A stretch of DNA of 64,000 nt from Paenibacillus sedimenti (GTDB taxonomy: Bacteria; Bacillota; Bacilli; Paenibacillales; NBRC-103111): contig NZ_JACVVD010000005.1 of NCBI RefSeq assembly GCF_014534655.1, positions 62,001-126,000 of the forward strand, given 5' to 3'. Shown in pieces: positions 31,318-41,462 of the stretch. Each line of letters starts with the position of its first letter. Positions within the stretch are counted from its first letter, which is position 1. A program made the translations under genes and the position numbers. Below the pieces are notes generated by a model. It was not told the DNA's origin. It saw only the letters and a program-made list of their open reading frames with translations, and made no database searches.

Positions 31318-33738
31318 ATGTTACAGAAAGAGAAACTCGTTTTGGTCGGGAATGGAATGGCTGGGGTTAACGCAGTTGAACACTTGTTGAAACTGGCGCC
31401 AGGTAAATATGAAGTAACGATATTCGGCAGTGAGCCTCATCCGAACTACAATCGGATCTTGCTGTCTTATGTTCTTGCCGGAGACTCGAAAGTAGATGAC
31501 ATCGTCATTCATCCTTTCGAATGGTATGAAAAGAACGGTATTACTCTTTATACAAATCAAACCGTCACCCAAATTGACACGACCGCTCAAACGGTAACCA
31601 GTGATAAAGGCGTAACGGTTCCATACGATAAATTAATTTTGGCAACAGGCTCCAATCCATTCATGATTCCGCTGCCGGGAGCTGATAAAGAAGGCGTTAT
31701 GGCATATCGCACGATTCGCGATTGCGAGATCATGATCGATTCGGCGAAAAAATACAAAAAAGCGATCGTCATCGGCGGCGGCTTGCTCGGACTTGAAGCG
31801 GCGAGAGGTTTTCTCAACCTGGGCATGAAAGTCGATGTCGTCCACATCCTGGATACGATCATGGAGCGCCAATTGGATCGCCCGGCATCCAAAATGCTTC
31901 AAGAAGCGCTTGAAGCGCAGGGAATGAACTTCCTGCTGGAAAAGCAATCCGCCGAAATCGTCGGCGACAAGCGGGTAACAGGCTTGAAATTCAAAGACGG
32001 CAGTGTAGCCGAAGCTGACCTTATTGTCATGGCTGTCGGTATTCGCCCGAATGTTCAGCTTGCTAAGGATGCCGGGCTGGAATGTAATCCAGGCATCATA
32101 GTGAACGATTATTTGCAAACAAGCGTGCCAAATGTGTACGCAGTCGGTGAATGCGCCATGCATCGCGGCATCGCATATGGTCTCGTTGCTCCCCTCTATG
32201 AGCAAGGCGCTGTGCTTGCCAAACATCTGGCCGGCGTGGAAACCGGACCGTATGAAGGATCTGTCGTTTACACCAAGCTCAAAGTTTCCGGTGTTGACGT
32301 GTTCTCCGGCGGACAATTCGTGGATGCCGAAGGAACCAAAGCCATTCGCGTTCACGATGAGTTTTCCGGTATCTATAAAAAAGTCGTCATCAAAGACAAT
32401 AAAATCATCGGCGCCGTGTTGTTCGGCGATACGTCAGACGGAACCCGCTTGATGCAAATGATTCGCGAAGAAACCGACATCAGCGGCATGGAAAAGACTT
32501 CGATTCTGAAAGATTCTTCTGGCGGCGGCGGTGCAGTATCCGGTGTTGCAGATTTGAAAGACGATGCTATCATTTGCGGTTGTAACGGGGTTACCAAAGG
32601 TGCGATCTGCTCCGCGATCAAAGAGCAAGGTTTGACGAGTGTGGAGGAAGTCAAAAACTGCACAACGGCTTCACGTTCCTGCGGAGGGTGCAAACCGCTT
32701 GTCAGTGACCTACTCGCCTACACGCTAGGAGATTCCTACGATAAAAATGCGGCCAAAGAATCGATTTGCGGCTGTACGGATCATACTCGCGATGAAGTTG
32801 TAGCGGCTGTTCGTGAAAAAGGACTTACCCACGTTCGTGAAGTTATGAATGTGCTGGGCTGGAAAAACGAAGAGGGCTGCTCCAAATGCCGACCTGCGTT
32901 GAACTACTACCTCGGCATGGTTAGCCCTGAAACGTATCGGGATGACAGCACTTCGCGTTTTGTGAATGAGCGGATGCACGCCAACATTCAAAAGGATGGC
33001 ACATACTCTGTTGTTCCACGGATGTACGGCGGAGTGACGAATCCTGCGGAGCTGAAGCGCATTGCTGAAGTTGCGGAACAATTCAACGTACCTACTGTTA
33101 AGCTTACGGGCGGACAGCGTATTGATTTGCTTGGTGTGAAAAAAGAAGACCTGACCGCGATGTGGGAAGCGCTCGATATGCCTTCCGGTTATGCTTACGG
33201 CAAAGCGCTTCGAACAGTCAAAACATGCGTCGGCGAAACGTTCTGCCGATTCGGAACAGGCGATGCGATGGGTGTCGGCATCCAAATGGAGAAGCGTTTC
33301 GAACGTTTGAATACGCCAGCGAAAGTGAAAATGGCCGTATCGGGTTGCCCGCGAAACTGTGCAGAGTCCGGGATTAAAGATCTTGGCGTCGTATCCGTCG
33401 ATGGCGGTTGGGAGCTTTATGCCGGTGGAAACGGCGGCGTGAAGGTTCGTGTCGGCGACCTCCTGGCAACGGTAAAAACGGAACAAGAAATTATTGAATA
33501 TACAGAAGCGTACCTGCAATATTACCGTGAAACAGGCAAATACGGAGAACGTACCAGCGAATGGGTTCATAGACTCGGAATCGAGCACGTGCGCGAAGTT
33601 ATTCAAAATGAAGAAAAACGCAAAGAACTTTGCGCAAGAATGGATGTTGCATTGTCGGTAACCAAAGATCCTTGGAAAGCAGCCATCGACAGCAAAAAAA
33701 TTCAGCAGGACCTGTATGAAGTGGTCGAACTTAAATAG
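31318..33738 (+). CDS. nirB: Assimilatory nitrite reductase, large subunit
   Basis: An 806-residue enzyme that reduces nitrite to ammonia with NAD(P)H. Domains in order: FAD/NAD-binding (KLVLVGNGMAGVNAVEHL at the start; IVIGGGLLGLEAA near 155), two BFD-type 2Fe-2S segments (CGCNGVTKGAICSAIKEQG near residue 420, CGCTDHTRDEVV near 483), and the sirohaem/4Fe-4S domain with TCVGETFCRFG (636) and SGCPRNCAESG (677) supplying four Cys ligands. ATG at 31318 lies nine bases after GAGAGG; an ATG at 31309 is too close to it. Works with nirD, 32 bases downstream. Confidence 0.96.
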   Translation: MLQKEKLVLVGNGMAGVNAVEHLLKLAPGKYEVTIFGSEPHPNYNRILLSYVLAGDSKVDDIVIHPFEWYEKNGITLYTNQTVTQIDTTAQTVTSDKGVTVPYDKLILATGSNPFMIPLPGADKEGVMAYRTIRDCEIMIDSAKKYKKAIVIGGGLLGLEAARGFLNLGMKVDVVHILDTIMERQLDRPASKMLQEALEAQGMNFLLEKQSAEIVGDKRVTGLKFKDGSVAEADLIVMAVGIRPNVQLAKDAGLECNPGIIVNDYLQTSVPNVYAVGECAMHRGIAYGLVAPLYEQGAVLAKHLAGVETGPYEGSVVYTKLKVSGVDVFSGGQFVDAEGTKAIRVHDEFSGIYKKVVIKDNKIIGAVLFGDTSDGTRLMQMIREETDISGMEKTSILKDSSGGGGAVSGVADLKDDAIICGCNGVTKGAICSAIKEQGLTSVEEVKNCTTASRSCGGCKPLVSDLLAYTLGDSYDKNAAKESICGCTDHTRDEVVAAVREKGLTHVREVMNVLGWKNEEGCSKCRPALNYYLGMVSPETYRDDSTSRFVNERMHANIQKDGTYSVVPRMYGGVTNPAELKRIAEVAEQFNVPTVKLTGGQRIDLLGVKKEDLTAMWEALDMPSGYAYGKALRTVKTCVGETFCRFGTGDAMGVGIQMEKRFERLNTPAKVKMAVSGCPRNCAESGIKDLGVVSVDGGWELYAGGNGGVKVRVGDLLATVKTEQEIIEYTEAYLQYYRETGKYGERTSEWVHRLGIEHVREVIQNEEKRKELCARMDVALSVTKDPWKAAIDSKKIQQDLYEVVELK

Positions 33739-33770
33739 AGGATACGAATCCATTGGGAGGAGCAAGCAAT

Positions 33771-34121
33771 ATGAGCGTAAAAGAAGAACAAATGGTATGG
33801 GTGCAAGCAGTTTCCTATGAAGAATTGGCTGTAAATACAGGGAAAACCATTCGCTATCAAGGTGTAGAGGTAGCTCTCTTTAAACTAAGCAGCGGTAAGC
33901 TGCATGCGATCCAAAACCGCTGTCCGCACAAGGAAGGCGTACTTGCCGAAGGGATCGTCTGCGACGATCATGTCTTCTGTCCTTTACACGATCGGAAGAT
34001 TCACTTGCCTTCCGGTTTGGTTCAGTTACCTGATACAGGGTGCGTTCAAACGTATTCCACGAAAGTTCAGGATGGACTTGTATTTATCGGTTTTCCAAAA
34101 ACTGAAGAACTGGCCAGCTAA
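33771..34121 (+). CDS. nirD: Assimilatory nitrite reductase, small subunit (Rieske-type)
   Basis: A 116-residue protein with a Rieske-like fold; CPHKEG and CPLHDRKIHL supply the CxH and CxxH ligand pairs of a 2Fe-2S centre. It pairs with NirB. The ATG at 33771 follows GGGAGGAGC; an in-frame TTG at 33753 lies in the ribosome site and is not used. Followed within 70 bases by nasC, with a hairpin element between. Confidence 0.93.
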   Translation: MSVKEEQMVWVQAVSYEELAVNTGKTIRYQGVEVALFKLSSGKLHAIQNRCPHKEGVLAEGIVCDDHVFCPLHDRKIHLPSGLVQLPDTGCVQTYSTKVQDGLVFIGFPKTEELAS

Positions 34122-34140
34122 TCTGGCTTTGCTTAGTAAA

Positions 34141-34182
34141 GCTTACGAAGCAAGTTTTCCTTACGGAAAACACTTAGGGGTG
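34141..34182 (+). repeat. Hairpin-Shine-Dalgarno element, copy 1 (before nasC)
   Basis: GCTTACGAAG, then AGTTTTCC-TTAC-GGAAAAC, then a purine-rich TTAGGGGTGA that acts as ribosome site for nasC. See the other copies at 41554, 45869, 60852 and 62518. Confidence 0.7.
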
Positions 34183-34189
34183 AGATGCG

Positions 34190-36295
34190 ATGAAAGCAGC
34201 ATTGACGACATTGCCTATGGAGCAGACCTCGTCCCACTGCTGCTTTTGCAGCATGCAGTGCGGGCTTACGCTCATCCCGAGCGATAAGAGCCCGGGTCTC
34301 ACGATTAAACCGAGTCCGGATTTTCCGGTAGCTACGGGTCGGCTTTGCCAAAAAGGCTTGAATGCGATGGATCATGTTATTCATCCGGAACGGATTACGG
34401 AGCCTTTGCACAGAACTTTCGGAGAGCTACGGAGCTGGCATGAAGTCACATGGACTTATGCGTTCAAAGATATTGCTGACCGAATCAAAAGGCTGCAAGC
34501 TAAGCACGGCAATGATGCTGTTGCTGTCTACGGAGGCGGGTCGCTAACGAATGAGGTTTGCTACTTGCTAGGCAAATTTACACGCGTGGCGCTTCGCTCC
34601 AAATATATCGATTACAACGGGCGATACTGCATGTCATCGGCGGCAGCGGCCAGCAATCAAGCATTCGGTCTGGATCGCGGGATGACGATGCCGTTATCTG
34701 AAATTCCTTATGCCAAATTCATCATTTTGGCTGGTACGAACATTGCGGAATGCCAGCCGACCATGATGCCTTATCTGCTCGATGCGAAGAAAAACGGGGC
34801 AGTGATCGTCACGATCGATCCGCGCAACACCATGACTTCGAAGGTCGCCGACATCCACGTCCGGCTTCAGCCAGGATTTGATTCCGTTTTTATTAATGGA
34901 TTGTTGCATGTCATGATTGAAGAAAAATTGGTTGCGGACGCCTTTATTCGGGAGCGGACGGTAGGCTTCGATCAACTGAAGGAGGAGGTTCGTCCTTTCA
35001 CTCCGGCTAGAGTCGAAGAGCTTACCGGTATTCTGGAGGGAGTAGTCCGGACGATTGCGCGCGGCTTTGCCAAAGCAGAGACCGGGATTGTTCTCACGGC
35101 ACGAGGATTGGAGCAGCAAGTGAACGGCGTGGAAAACACGCTGAATTACATTAATTTGGCACTCCTTACCGGAAAGATAGGGCGAAGAGGCTGCGGCTAT
35201 GGTGCCGTAACCGGTCAGGCTAACGGTCAGGGCGGGCGCGAGCACGGACAAAAGGCGGATCAACTGCCGGGATATCGCCTGATCGAAGATCCGGCTGCGC
35301 GTGAGCATGTTGCCCGCGTGTGGGGCATCGATCCTGACGATCTGCCGGGGAAAGGCGTATCGGCGTATGAGCTGCTGCAGAAGGTGGATGAAGGCGAGAT
35401 CAAGGCGCTCATTGTGCTAGGTTCGAATCCGATTGTTTCCAGCCCGAACAGCCGCATGGTGGAGCGGGCTTTGCAGAAGCTGGAGCTGCTTGTCGTCGTC
35501 GATATGTTCGAGACGGAAACTGCGAAGTTTGCGCATTACTTGCTACCGGGTTCATCGTTTCTGGAAGCGGAAGGTACGATGACCAACTTAGAGGGAAGGG
35601 TGTTTCACCGGGGGAAAGCTTTGGAGCTTCCGGGTAATGCCAAGCTGGATTATCAAATCATTTGCGAGCTGGCTAACGGACTGGGATACGGAGCCTATTT
35701 TCAATATGCGGGAATTGAAGATGTGTTTAAAGAGCTTGCTCTGGCTACTGCCGGGGGCAAAGCGGATTATAGCGGCATCACATATGACAGGCTCAAGGCC
35801 GAGAAGGGTATCTTCTGGCCATGCCCTTCGAGCGAGCATCCCGGCACGCCGCAACTATTTAAGGAATCTTTTTACCATGCCGACGGCAAAGCAAGGCTGT
35901 TCGGCATCAAGCCTAAAATGCCTGCGGAACCGATCGATACAGATTATCCGTATGTGCTGACGACGGGAAGACTGTCCAATCACTATTTGAGCGGAGCGCA
36001 GACGCGTCGAACCGAAGGTTTGAACAAAAAAGCGCCGGTACCCGTCGCTGAAATCCATCCATGGCTGGCCGGGCGAATCGGTCTCGGCGTCGATCAGAAA
36101 ATCCGGATTACGAGCCGGCGCGATTCCCTCGTTTTTCAAGTGAAAGTGACCGAAGGGATTCAACCCAGAACCGTGTTCGTTCCTTTTCATTGGGGAGAGG
36201 AGCTATCGGTTAACAAGCTGACTAACGATGCGCTGGATCCGACTAGCCGGATGCCGGAGTTCAAAATATGTGCGGTTAAAGTGGAACGTGCTTAA
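34190..36295 (+). CDS. nasC: Assimilatory nitrate reductase, catalytic subunit
   Basis: A 701-residue molybdopterin oxidoreductase. The N-terminal 4Fe-4S motif has Cys17, Cys20, Cys24 and Cys53 (CCFCSMQC ... RLCQKG). Central motifs are YNGRYCMSSAAAA, LAGTNIAECQPT (Mo-bis-MGD), VTIDPRN and ALIVLGSNP; the C-terminal domain begins LTTGRLSNHYLSGAQTRR. It reduces nitrate to nitrite in the cytoplasm. The length fits the NarB/NasA type without an extra C-terminal BFD domain. The ATG follows the hairpin element of copy 1. No electron-transfer subunit (NasB-like) is seen nearby. Confidence 0.94.
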   Translation: MKAALTTLPMEQTSSHCCFCSMQCGLTLIPSDKSPGLTIKPSPDFPVATGRLCQKGLNAMDHVIHPERITEPLHRTFGELRSWHEVTWTYAFKDIADRIKRLQAKHGNDAVAVYGGGSLTNEVCYLLGKFTRVALRSKYIDYNGRYCMSSAAAASNQAFGLDRGMTMPLSEIPYAKFIILAGTNIAECQPTMMPYLLDAKKNGAVIVTIDPRNTMTSKVADIHVRLQPGFDSVFINGLLHVMIEEKLVADAFIRERTVGFDQLKEEVRPFTPARVEELTGILEGVVRTIARGFAKAETGIVLTARGLEQQVNGVENTLNYINLALLTGKIGRRGCGYGAVTGQANGQGGREHGQKADQLPGYRLIEDPAAREHVARVWGIDPDDLPGKGVSAYELLQKVDEGEIKALIVLGSNPIVSSPNSRMVERALQKLELLVVVDMFETETAKFAHYLLPGSSFLEAEGTMTNLEGRVFHRGKALELPGNAKLDYQIICELANGLGYGAYFQYAGIEDVFKELALATAGGKADYSGITYDRLKAEKGIFWPCPSSEHPGTPQLFKESFYHADGKARLFGIKPKMPAEPIDTDYPYVLTTGRLSNHYLSGAQTRRTEGLNKKAPVPVAEIHPWLAGRIGLGVDQKIRITSRRDSLVFQVKVTEGIQPRTVFVPFHWGEELSVNKLTNDALDPTSRMPEFKICAVKVERA

Positions 36296-36325
36296 GGAGT
36301 GCAGCTGAGTGCTGCGCTCCTTTTT
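36295..36325 (+). terminator. Rho-independent terminator of the nitrate operon
   Basis: AGGAGTGCAGC pairs with GCTGCGCTCCT across TGAGT, followed by TTTTT. It begins at the last base of the nasC stop codon. Confidence 0.85.
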
Positions 36326-36527
36326 CGCGACAAAAACGGGAACAAGGCTCCCCATTCGTTAATAACGTCTTCCTGGACGCTAAATCTGACCTGATCGCTA
36401 GAGCCCTAATAGGCCCTTTTCGCCAACAATTAGCGTACAAATGTTCTTGAAATAACGAAGTTGTGCGTTAATCAAGCGTGTGCGGAGGATCAGCACAGCG
36501 TTGTGTATGCCTATTTTAGCATCCGCT

Positions 36528-39500
36528 TCAGTTCAACTGGCTTGGCCACAGCACAAAGCTGGTGCGGTCTTTTTCAGCGCCGAGCAGCCTTAAGTACTCT
36601 TGTTCAGGTGCATCAGCGATGCGGACGCCGTTCCAAGTGTCGATGACGATTTTGCGAAGCTGATTTTGCTTCAAAAACATACGGAACATGCTTTTTAGTT
36701 CTTGAATGATTTGTTCTTTATCGATGGTTCCAAGCGGAGTACCCTTATTGATCTGATAGATGCGCTTGCCGTTATTTTCGATCCAGAAGTGCCATTGTGT
36801 TCCTTTAAAGGCCAGGTAATTGCTGCTCTTGCGGGAAAAAGAAACCCCTGCGACTTCCGGCCATGGAACAAGCAGGCCAAAGGGATTAGCAGGATCTATG
36901 GCGCTTATGATGTTGACCTTGTGCTCATACCCAGCCGTGCTGTTCGTTAGAACCAATGGAGACGGTTGCTGCAACAAGCTGATGAATTCCTTCGTTGCAA
37001 ATTGTAGGACCGGTAAATCCGCAATGAACAAACCGCGTACGACAAGTCCCCACGTTTCCAGCTGTTTAAGCACGGCCAGAATGGATTCCCATGGAAAGGG
37101 GCACATGGCAGCTACAACGTCTTTGGTTATGAGGCCAAAACGCTCCAGAAGATGTTGCGTCCATTCTACTGCGGCGGCTTCTTTGTCAAAAGTAGGGCTT
37201 TGCAGGGATTCGAGCGAATACCATCGCCCAAGTCCGGATTGAAACTTGTCGGTTTTCTTGGGAGCACCCTGGGCATGCAAACGTATCGGGGCGAATTGGT
37301 CGTTCGCCGCACGCCCGTCCCAAACTAATTGAAGCAGCTCTTCCAAGAGCGCCGAAGGAGCTCGGCCGGTTTCGATGCCAAGTTTGCTCAAAAAGCTGGC
37401 GCCTTTATTCTGAAGGAGGTTAAGCAGCTCAGGCTGCGAGACCGGCTTGCTTTGAACTGCCGCAAGACAGGGCTCGAAGAGAAGCGTGCTTCCTGCCAGA
37501 AAGAATGCGATTTTGCCTTCCTTCTCCTCCGGTTCTTTGCGCCCCATCCAAATGACCTCTCCCGATGAGCAAAGCAAATCCAGATCCTGCTTACGGTAAG
37601 CAGGCAGCCTGGTTGGGAAGAGCACCGTTTCCCATAGGGAAACCGGCAGGAAAAAGCCTTGCAGATCTTTAATGATGTCGAGCAGTCCTTCCATGCCGGA
37701 CGATTCTGTACGATCAGCAAATTTTCGCAGAAGCGGCATCTGTTGTAAATAGCTTTGAGGCGATACGCCTTGCCCGTTGCGGCGATACGATTGCAGGGAT
37801 AGACGTATGAGGCGGGAAGCTACCTTGCTGCTCGTCCAAAGCTCCTCTACGGCGGGATCGGCAAAGGGTGCGACAGTGACTAAATCTGCTTGAAGAGATT
37901 CTTGCAGCCAAGACGCAATAATTTTGCCCGAAATGACATAACGATTTGAAAGCTCTTCTATTGTGAAAGAAAGCTTTGCATCGGCAAATCGTTGAAAAAC
38001 AAACGATCTCGCCACCGGAGAATCCGCTAAAGCCGTATAGAATTCATGCTCATCACTGCAGATGTAGAGCGTTGCGTCAATTGAAGCAATGGCTTTGACT
38101 GCGCCTCGTTCAATAAGCTCTTTTAACCAACTATCTACGTGATTCCCCGCGTGTCCGCTCACTTTGCGCAGTTCGTCTCTAGTAGCATCGCCGTGTTCTT
38201 TCAGATAGCGCAGCACATCTTGAACACCGGCTAACGGATCATCCGTTTTCGCTAGTTTAGTTTCTTCGTCAGCGATGACTTGAGGGCTAACCGCGCTGCG
38301 AATCGCCTCAGCGCCGAATATTTCGGCAGCCATTTGCCGGCTAAATCCAAGCAGCTCGACCTGCAGGTCTTTAGTAAGCGCATCGGACTCATAGATCCTT
38401 TGATGCACGTAGTCGGACTGGAATTGAGCGGCTAAAGGAGAAGGAAAGTGATTGCGGTGCACCGCAAACCGGATGTCCTCATTGCGGATAGCTTCCAGGA
38501 TATCCCCGAGATGCTGAATATCGACCTGATCTTCCAGACATTCACGCATGGCTTCTTGAAACAGCGGGAAGCGCTCTTTGAATGGTAGAGCTTCCTTCAT
38601 AAGCTCTTGCCCTCGTAGCCGTTTTTTCCAAGCAGGCATTCTTGTGAAACTTCGGGATAAAAGCAGCGACGTTTCCGCCAAACGCTGAAAAGCTGCGGCG
38701 AACATACCGGATTCAGCTACGCTTTCGATTACGCTTTCCTCCGCCTGCTTCGACGAAATCGTCATGATGTTTTGCAAAATCGCTTCATTATAGCTTGGGA
38801 AAATAAGCTCAATCCCGTTATCTTTCGCATTGCTATATATGGCTGAAAACCCGTTCTGCCTCAAGTTTCTGTCGATGGCCATCAACCAAGTTCGGTTGAG
38901 TTTCCGCCCGAAGAGACTGTGAAGGACATAGTGCGTTTGATTGTTTTCGTCTGCGAACGTTTCGATAACGATGGTACGATCCGTAGGCACCGTATTTACG
39001 GCGATCTGATTACGGATCAGACCGATCAGGCTGCTGCCGGCTTCCGTATCCAAATGGTACGTATTCACTAACCACTCCTGGACGCGCAGGTCGACGACAG
39101 ATCGATTTTCACCGGAGGAAGATTCATCTATTGGCTGCACTTGCAGCCGGTCTCGAAGCTCCCGCCATATAGCTCCGGTTTGGGCGCCAAGCTCGAACGT
39201 TTTGCCGCCGGATTCCCCGCGCCAGAAGGGGATTTCGCTAAAGCGATTGTCGGCTTCGCGGACATAGATTCGCTCCGGCCGGATACGGACGATTCGCCAA
39301 GAGGCCGTGCCAAGCTGGAACACGTCGCCGACCGTCGACTCGTGAATATATTCCTCATCGAGCTCTCCAAGATGCAGGCCGGTCTCGCTATGGTGCACGG
39401 GGTATGCCGAGCTCTGCGGAATCGTGCCCGCGCCGACGAGCGCGGCCATCTGGGTGGCAGCCAGTGGATACAGGCGGTCGGTATCGCGATCCCATTCGAT

Positions 39501-40925
39501 GAGCGGACGCACGAAGGGGTAAAGGCCGGCGAGCACCTCTAACATAGCGAGCCATTGCTCACGTGGAAGTCCGCGGAAGCTGTCGCTTTGCAAGAGCAGG
39601 CGCTCGAGGCGCGCAATGTCCAGCTCGTCGCCCATCGCGGCCATGGCGACCACCTGTTGCGCCAGTACATCGAGGCTCCCCCGCGGAATGCGGATCGCCT
39701 CGATGTCGCGCGCCGCAATGCGCCGGCTGAGCACCGCCAGCTCCGGCAGGAGGCTGCGGCTGCGCGCCAGCATGACGCCGCGGCTGGCGCTGCCGACGGC
39801 GTGGCCGGCACGGCCGATGCGCTGGATGCCCGCGGCTGCCGTGAACGGCGAGTCGATCTGGATGACCAGATCGACATGGCCCACGTCGATGCCGAGCTCC
39901 AGCGACGACGTGGCCACCAGGCAGCGAAGCTCGCCGGCTTTGAGCATGCGCTCGACCTCGAGACGCTTCTCGCGGGCGACGCTGCCGTGATGGCTCCTTG
40001 CGATCTCATACCCGACGTGGTCGTTGAGCCGCAAGGTCAGTCGCTCGCAAAGCCTGCGGCTATTTGCGAACACAAGAGCCGTGCTGCAGCCGTCCATCAG
40101 CTGCAGCAGCTTCTCTACAAGGGGCGTCCATAACGCCTCCTTGTCAGCCCCGGGCTTGGCAGGTTCCGGCATCGTCACCTGCAGCTCGTAGCGCTTGTCG
40201 GCTTTGCTTTCGACAATCGCCACCTCCCGCGGCTCGTCCGACTCCCAGCCGCCGAGATAACGAGCGACGCGCTCTATCGGTTTTTGCGTCGCCGAGACGC
40301 CGATCCGCTGCACGGATCGGCCGCACCACGCGGCCAGCCGTTCCAGCGTGAGCGATAAGTGCATGCCGCGCTTGTCCGCTGCCAGATCGTGGATCTCATC
40401 GACGATGATTTGCTCCACGCTCTTCAGCATTTCCCTCGCGCGCGGCGAGGTGAGAAGCAAATACAGCGACTCCGGCGTCGTTACGAGCACATCCGGCGGC
40501 CGCCGCAGCATCGACGCCCGCGTGCTCTGCGTCGTATCGCCGGTGCGCACGCCGACCGAGATGCCCGGCCAAGACGCAATTTCTGCGCCGGATGCCGCCG
40601 CGACCTCCTCAATCTCCTCCATGAAGCGCAGCAGATGATCGTGAATATCGTTGTTCAGCGCCTTCAGCGGCGTCACAACAAGTACCCGGACGCCTGGTGA
40701 ATAAGCCTCCGTCATTTGCTTGCTTTTGGCCACGCCATCCAAGCATGGCATGAGGGCGGCCAACGTTTTGCCGGAGCCGGTGGGAGATGAAATGAGCGTA
40801 TGCGCGCCGGATGCAATTTGCCTCCAAGCCTGCTTTTGTACATCGGTCGGATCCCCGAAACGGGAGGCGAACCATACCTTCAGAATCGGATGAAAATCGT
40901 ATGCATCCAGCGTGTTTCCCGTCAT
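36528..40925 (-). CDS. Large DEAD/DEAH helicase, Lhr family
   Basis: A 1465-residue protein. The helicase core lies at the N-terminus: [19 protein letters not shown] (motif I, near residue 47), VDEIHDLAADKRG (motif II), GVSATQKPIERVA (motif III), ATSSLELGIDVGHVDLVIQI and QRIGRAGHA (motifs V and VI). This DEIH type with the long C-terminal part is that of Lhr (large helicase-related) proteins, 3'-to-5' DNA-dependent ATPases thought to act in DNA repair. ATG at 40925 follows AAAGGAG. It stands as a single gene. The stretch of about 39,550-40,900 is very GC-rich (78% in 39,721-39,780) compared with the remainder. Confidence 0.92.
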   Translation of the reverse strand: MTGNTLDAYDFHPILKVWFASRFGDPTDVQKQAWRQIASGAHTLISSPTGSGKTLAALMPCLDGVAKSKQMTEAYSPGVRVLVVTPLKALNNDIHDHLLRFMEEIEEVAAASGAEIASWPGISVGVRTGDTTQSTRASMLRRPPDVLVTTPESLYLLLTSPRAREMLKSVEQIIVDEIHDLAADKRGMHLSLTLERLAAWCGRSVQRIGVSATQKPIERVARYLGGWESDEPREVAIVESKADKRYELQVTMPEPAKPGADKEALWTPLVEKLLQLMDGCSTALVFANSRRLCERLTLRLNDHVGYEIARSHHGSVAREKRLEVERMLKAGELRCLVATSSLELGIDVGHVDLVIQIDSPFTAAAGIQRIGRAGHAVGSASRGVMLARSRSLLPELAVLSRRIAARDIEAIRIPRGSLDVLAQQVVAMAAMGDELDIARLERLLLQSDSFRGLPREQWLAMLEVLAGLYPFVRPLIEWDRDTDRLYPLAATQMAALVGAGTIPQSSAYPVHHSETGLHLGELDEEYIHESTVGDVFQLGTASWRIVRIRPERIYVREADNRFSEIPFWRGESGGKTFELGAQTGAIWRELRDRLQVQPIDESSSGENRSVVDLRVQEWLVNTYHLDTEAGSSLIGLIRNQIAVNTVPTDRTIVIETFADENNQTHYVLHSLFGRKLNRTWLMAIDRNLRQNGFSAIYSNAKDNGIELIFPSYNEAILQNIMTISSKQAEESVIESVAESGMFAAAFQRLAETSLLLSRSFTRMPAWKKRLRGQELMKEALPFKERFPLFQEAMRECLEDQVDIQHLGDILEAIRNEDIRFAVHRNHFPSPLAAQFQSDYVHQRIYESDALTKDLQVELLGFSRQMAAEIFGAEAIRSAVSPQVIADEETKLAKTDDPLAGVQDVLRYLKEHGDATRDELRKVSGHAGNHVDSWLKELIERGAVKAIASIDATLYICSDEHEFYTALADSPVARSFVFQRFADAKLSFTIEELSNRYVISGKIIASWLQESLQADLVTVAPFADPAVEELWTSSKVASRLIRLSLQSYRRNGQGVSPQSYLQQMPLLRKFADRTESSGMEGLLDIIKDLQGFFLPVSLWETVLFPTRLPAYRKQDLDLLCSSGEVIWMGRKEPEEKEGKIAFFLAGSTLLFEPCLAAVQSKPVSQPELLNLLQNKGASFLSKLGIETGRAPSALLEELLQLVWDGRAANDQFAPIRLHAQGAPKKTDKFQSGLGRWYSLESLQSPTFDKEAAAVEWTQHLLERFGLITKDVVAAMCPFPWESILAVLKQLETWGLVVRGLFIADLPVLQFATKEFISLLQQPSPLVLTNSTAGYEHKVNIISAIDPANPFGLLVPWPEVAGVSFSRKSSNYLAFKGTQWHFWIENNGKRIYQINKGTPLGTIDKEQIIQELKSMFRMFLKQNQLRKIVIDTWNGVRIADAPEQEYLRLLGAEKDRTSFVLWPSQLN

Positions 40926-41075
40926 CTCAAACACTCCTTTACAAACATTTTCTTCCAAGATAGCATAATGCTCATTGTGTCGCCAGTTACAAGAACAAAA
41001 TAGCTGCATATATTTAGAAAGGAAGCCCTGCATAGGCTTGTCCATTTCTACAACCTGTATTTCCTATTCGAAACA

Positions 41076-41120
41076 TAAAAAGCCCCCGTAACGCCCCTCA
41101 TAAGAGGAGGTCCGAAGGCT
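41076..41120 (-). terminator. Rho-independent terminator of gerE
   Basis: On the minus strand AAGCC ... GGGGGCTT, with an inner CTC/GAG stem, ends in TTTTT. It starts about 25 bases after the gerE stop codon. Confidence 0.65.
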
Positions 41121-41145
41121 TACATGGATCCGTATGCTGACGGAA

Positions 41146-41367
41146 TCAGATCTTTAATTCCCCAAGCTTGATCAGTTCTACAACCGCTTGTGAACGACCC
41201 TTTACGTTCAGCTTTTGCATGACATTCGAAATATGATTACGAACAGTCTTTTCACTAATAAAGAGCTGCTGCGCAATGTCTTTCGTTGTTTTGTCCTGCA
41301 CTAAAAGTTCGAATACTTCGCGTTCGCGGTTCGTAAGTAGAAATTTGTTTTTGTGGTCGCTGCCCAT
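41146..41367 (-). CDS. gerE: Late sporulation transcription regulator GerE
   Basis: A 73-residue LuxR-type helix-turn-helix protein without a receiver domain: LTNREREVFELLVQDKTTKD and LFISEKTVRNHISNVMQKL. This size and sequence are those of GerE (74 residues in B. subtilis), which in the mother cell turns on late coat and cge genes and lowers others after sigma-K becomes active. A sigma-K-like promoter precedes it. GGGGTGA nine bases before the ATG serves as ribosome site. It may control the spore glycan genes at the left of this window; this is an inference. Confidence 0.92.
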   Translation of the reverse strand: MGSDHKNKFLLTNREREVFELLVQDKTTKDIAQQLFISEKTVRNHISNVMQKLNVKGRSQAVVELIKLGELKI

Positions 41368-41432
41368 GGATGTGTGTCACCCCTCCTTGCTCGGGTATTG
41401 GGAAATACAAGGTTAAGGGATACAGTCAAAGT

Positions 41433-41462
41433 TAGTTTATGAAGGGCTGCTGTCAATGGTGC
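41433..41462 (-). promoter_or_regulatory. Sigma-K-type promoter of gerE
   Basis: The minus strand has GCACC with AC at 41460-41459, 17 bases, then CATAAACTA (41441-41433), fitting AC-n16/17-CATAnnnTA. B. subtilis gerE is known to be read by sigma-K. Confidence 0.55.

Noticed and set aside
32725..33765. A 346-codon minus-strand frame opposite nirB
   Set aside because: The plus strand encodes a complete nitrite reductase with all ligands; the opposite frame has no recognisable feature.
39555..40133. Long plus-strand frames opposite the Lhr helicase
   Set aside because: They occur only in the GC-rich part, where stop codons are rare on all frames, and show no motif.
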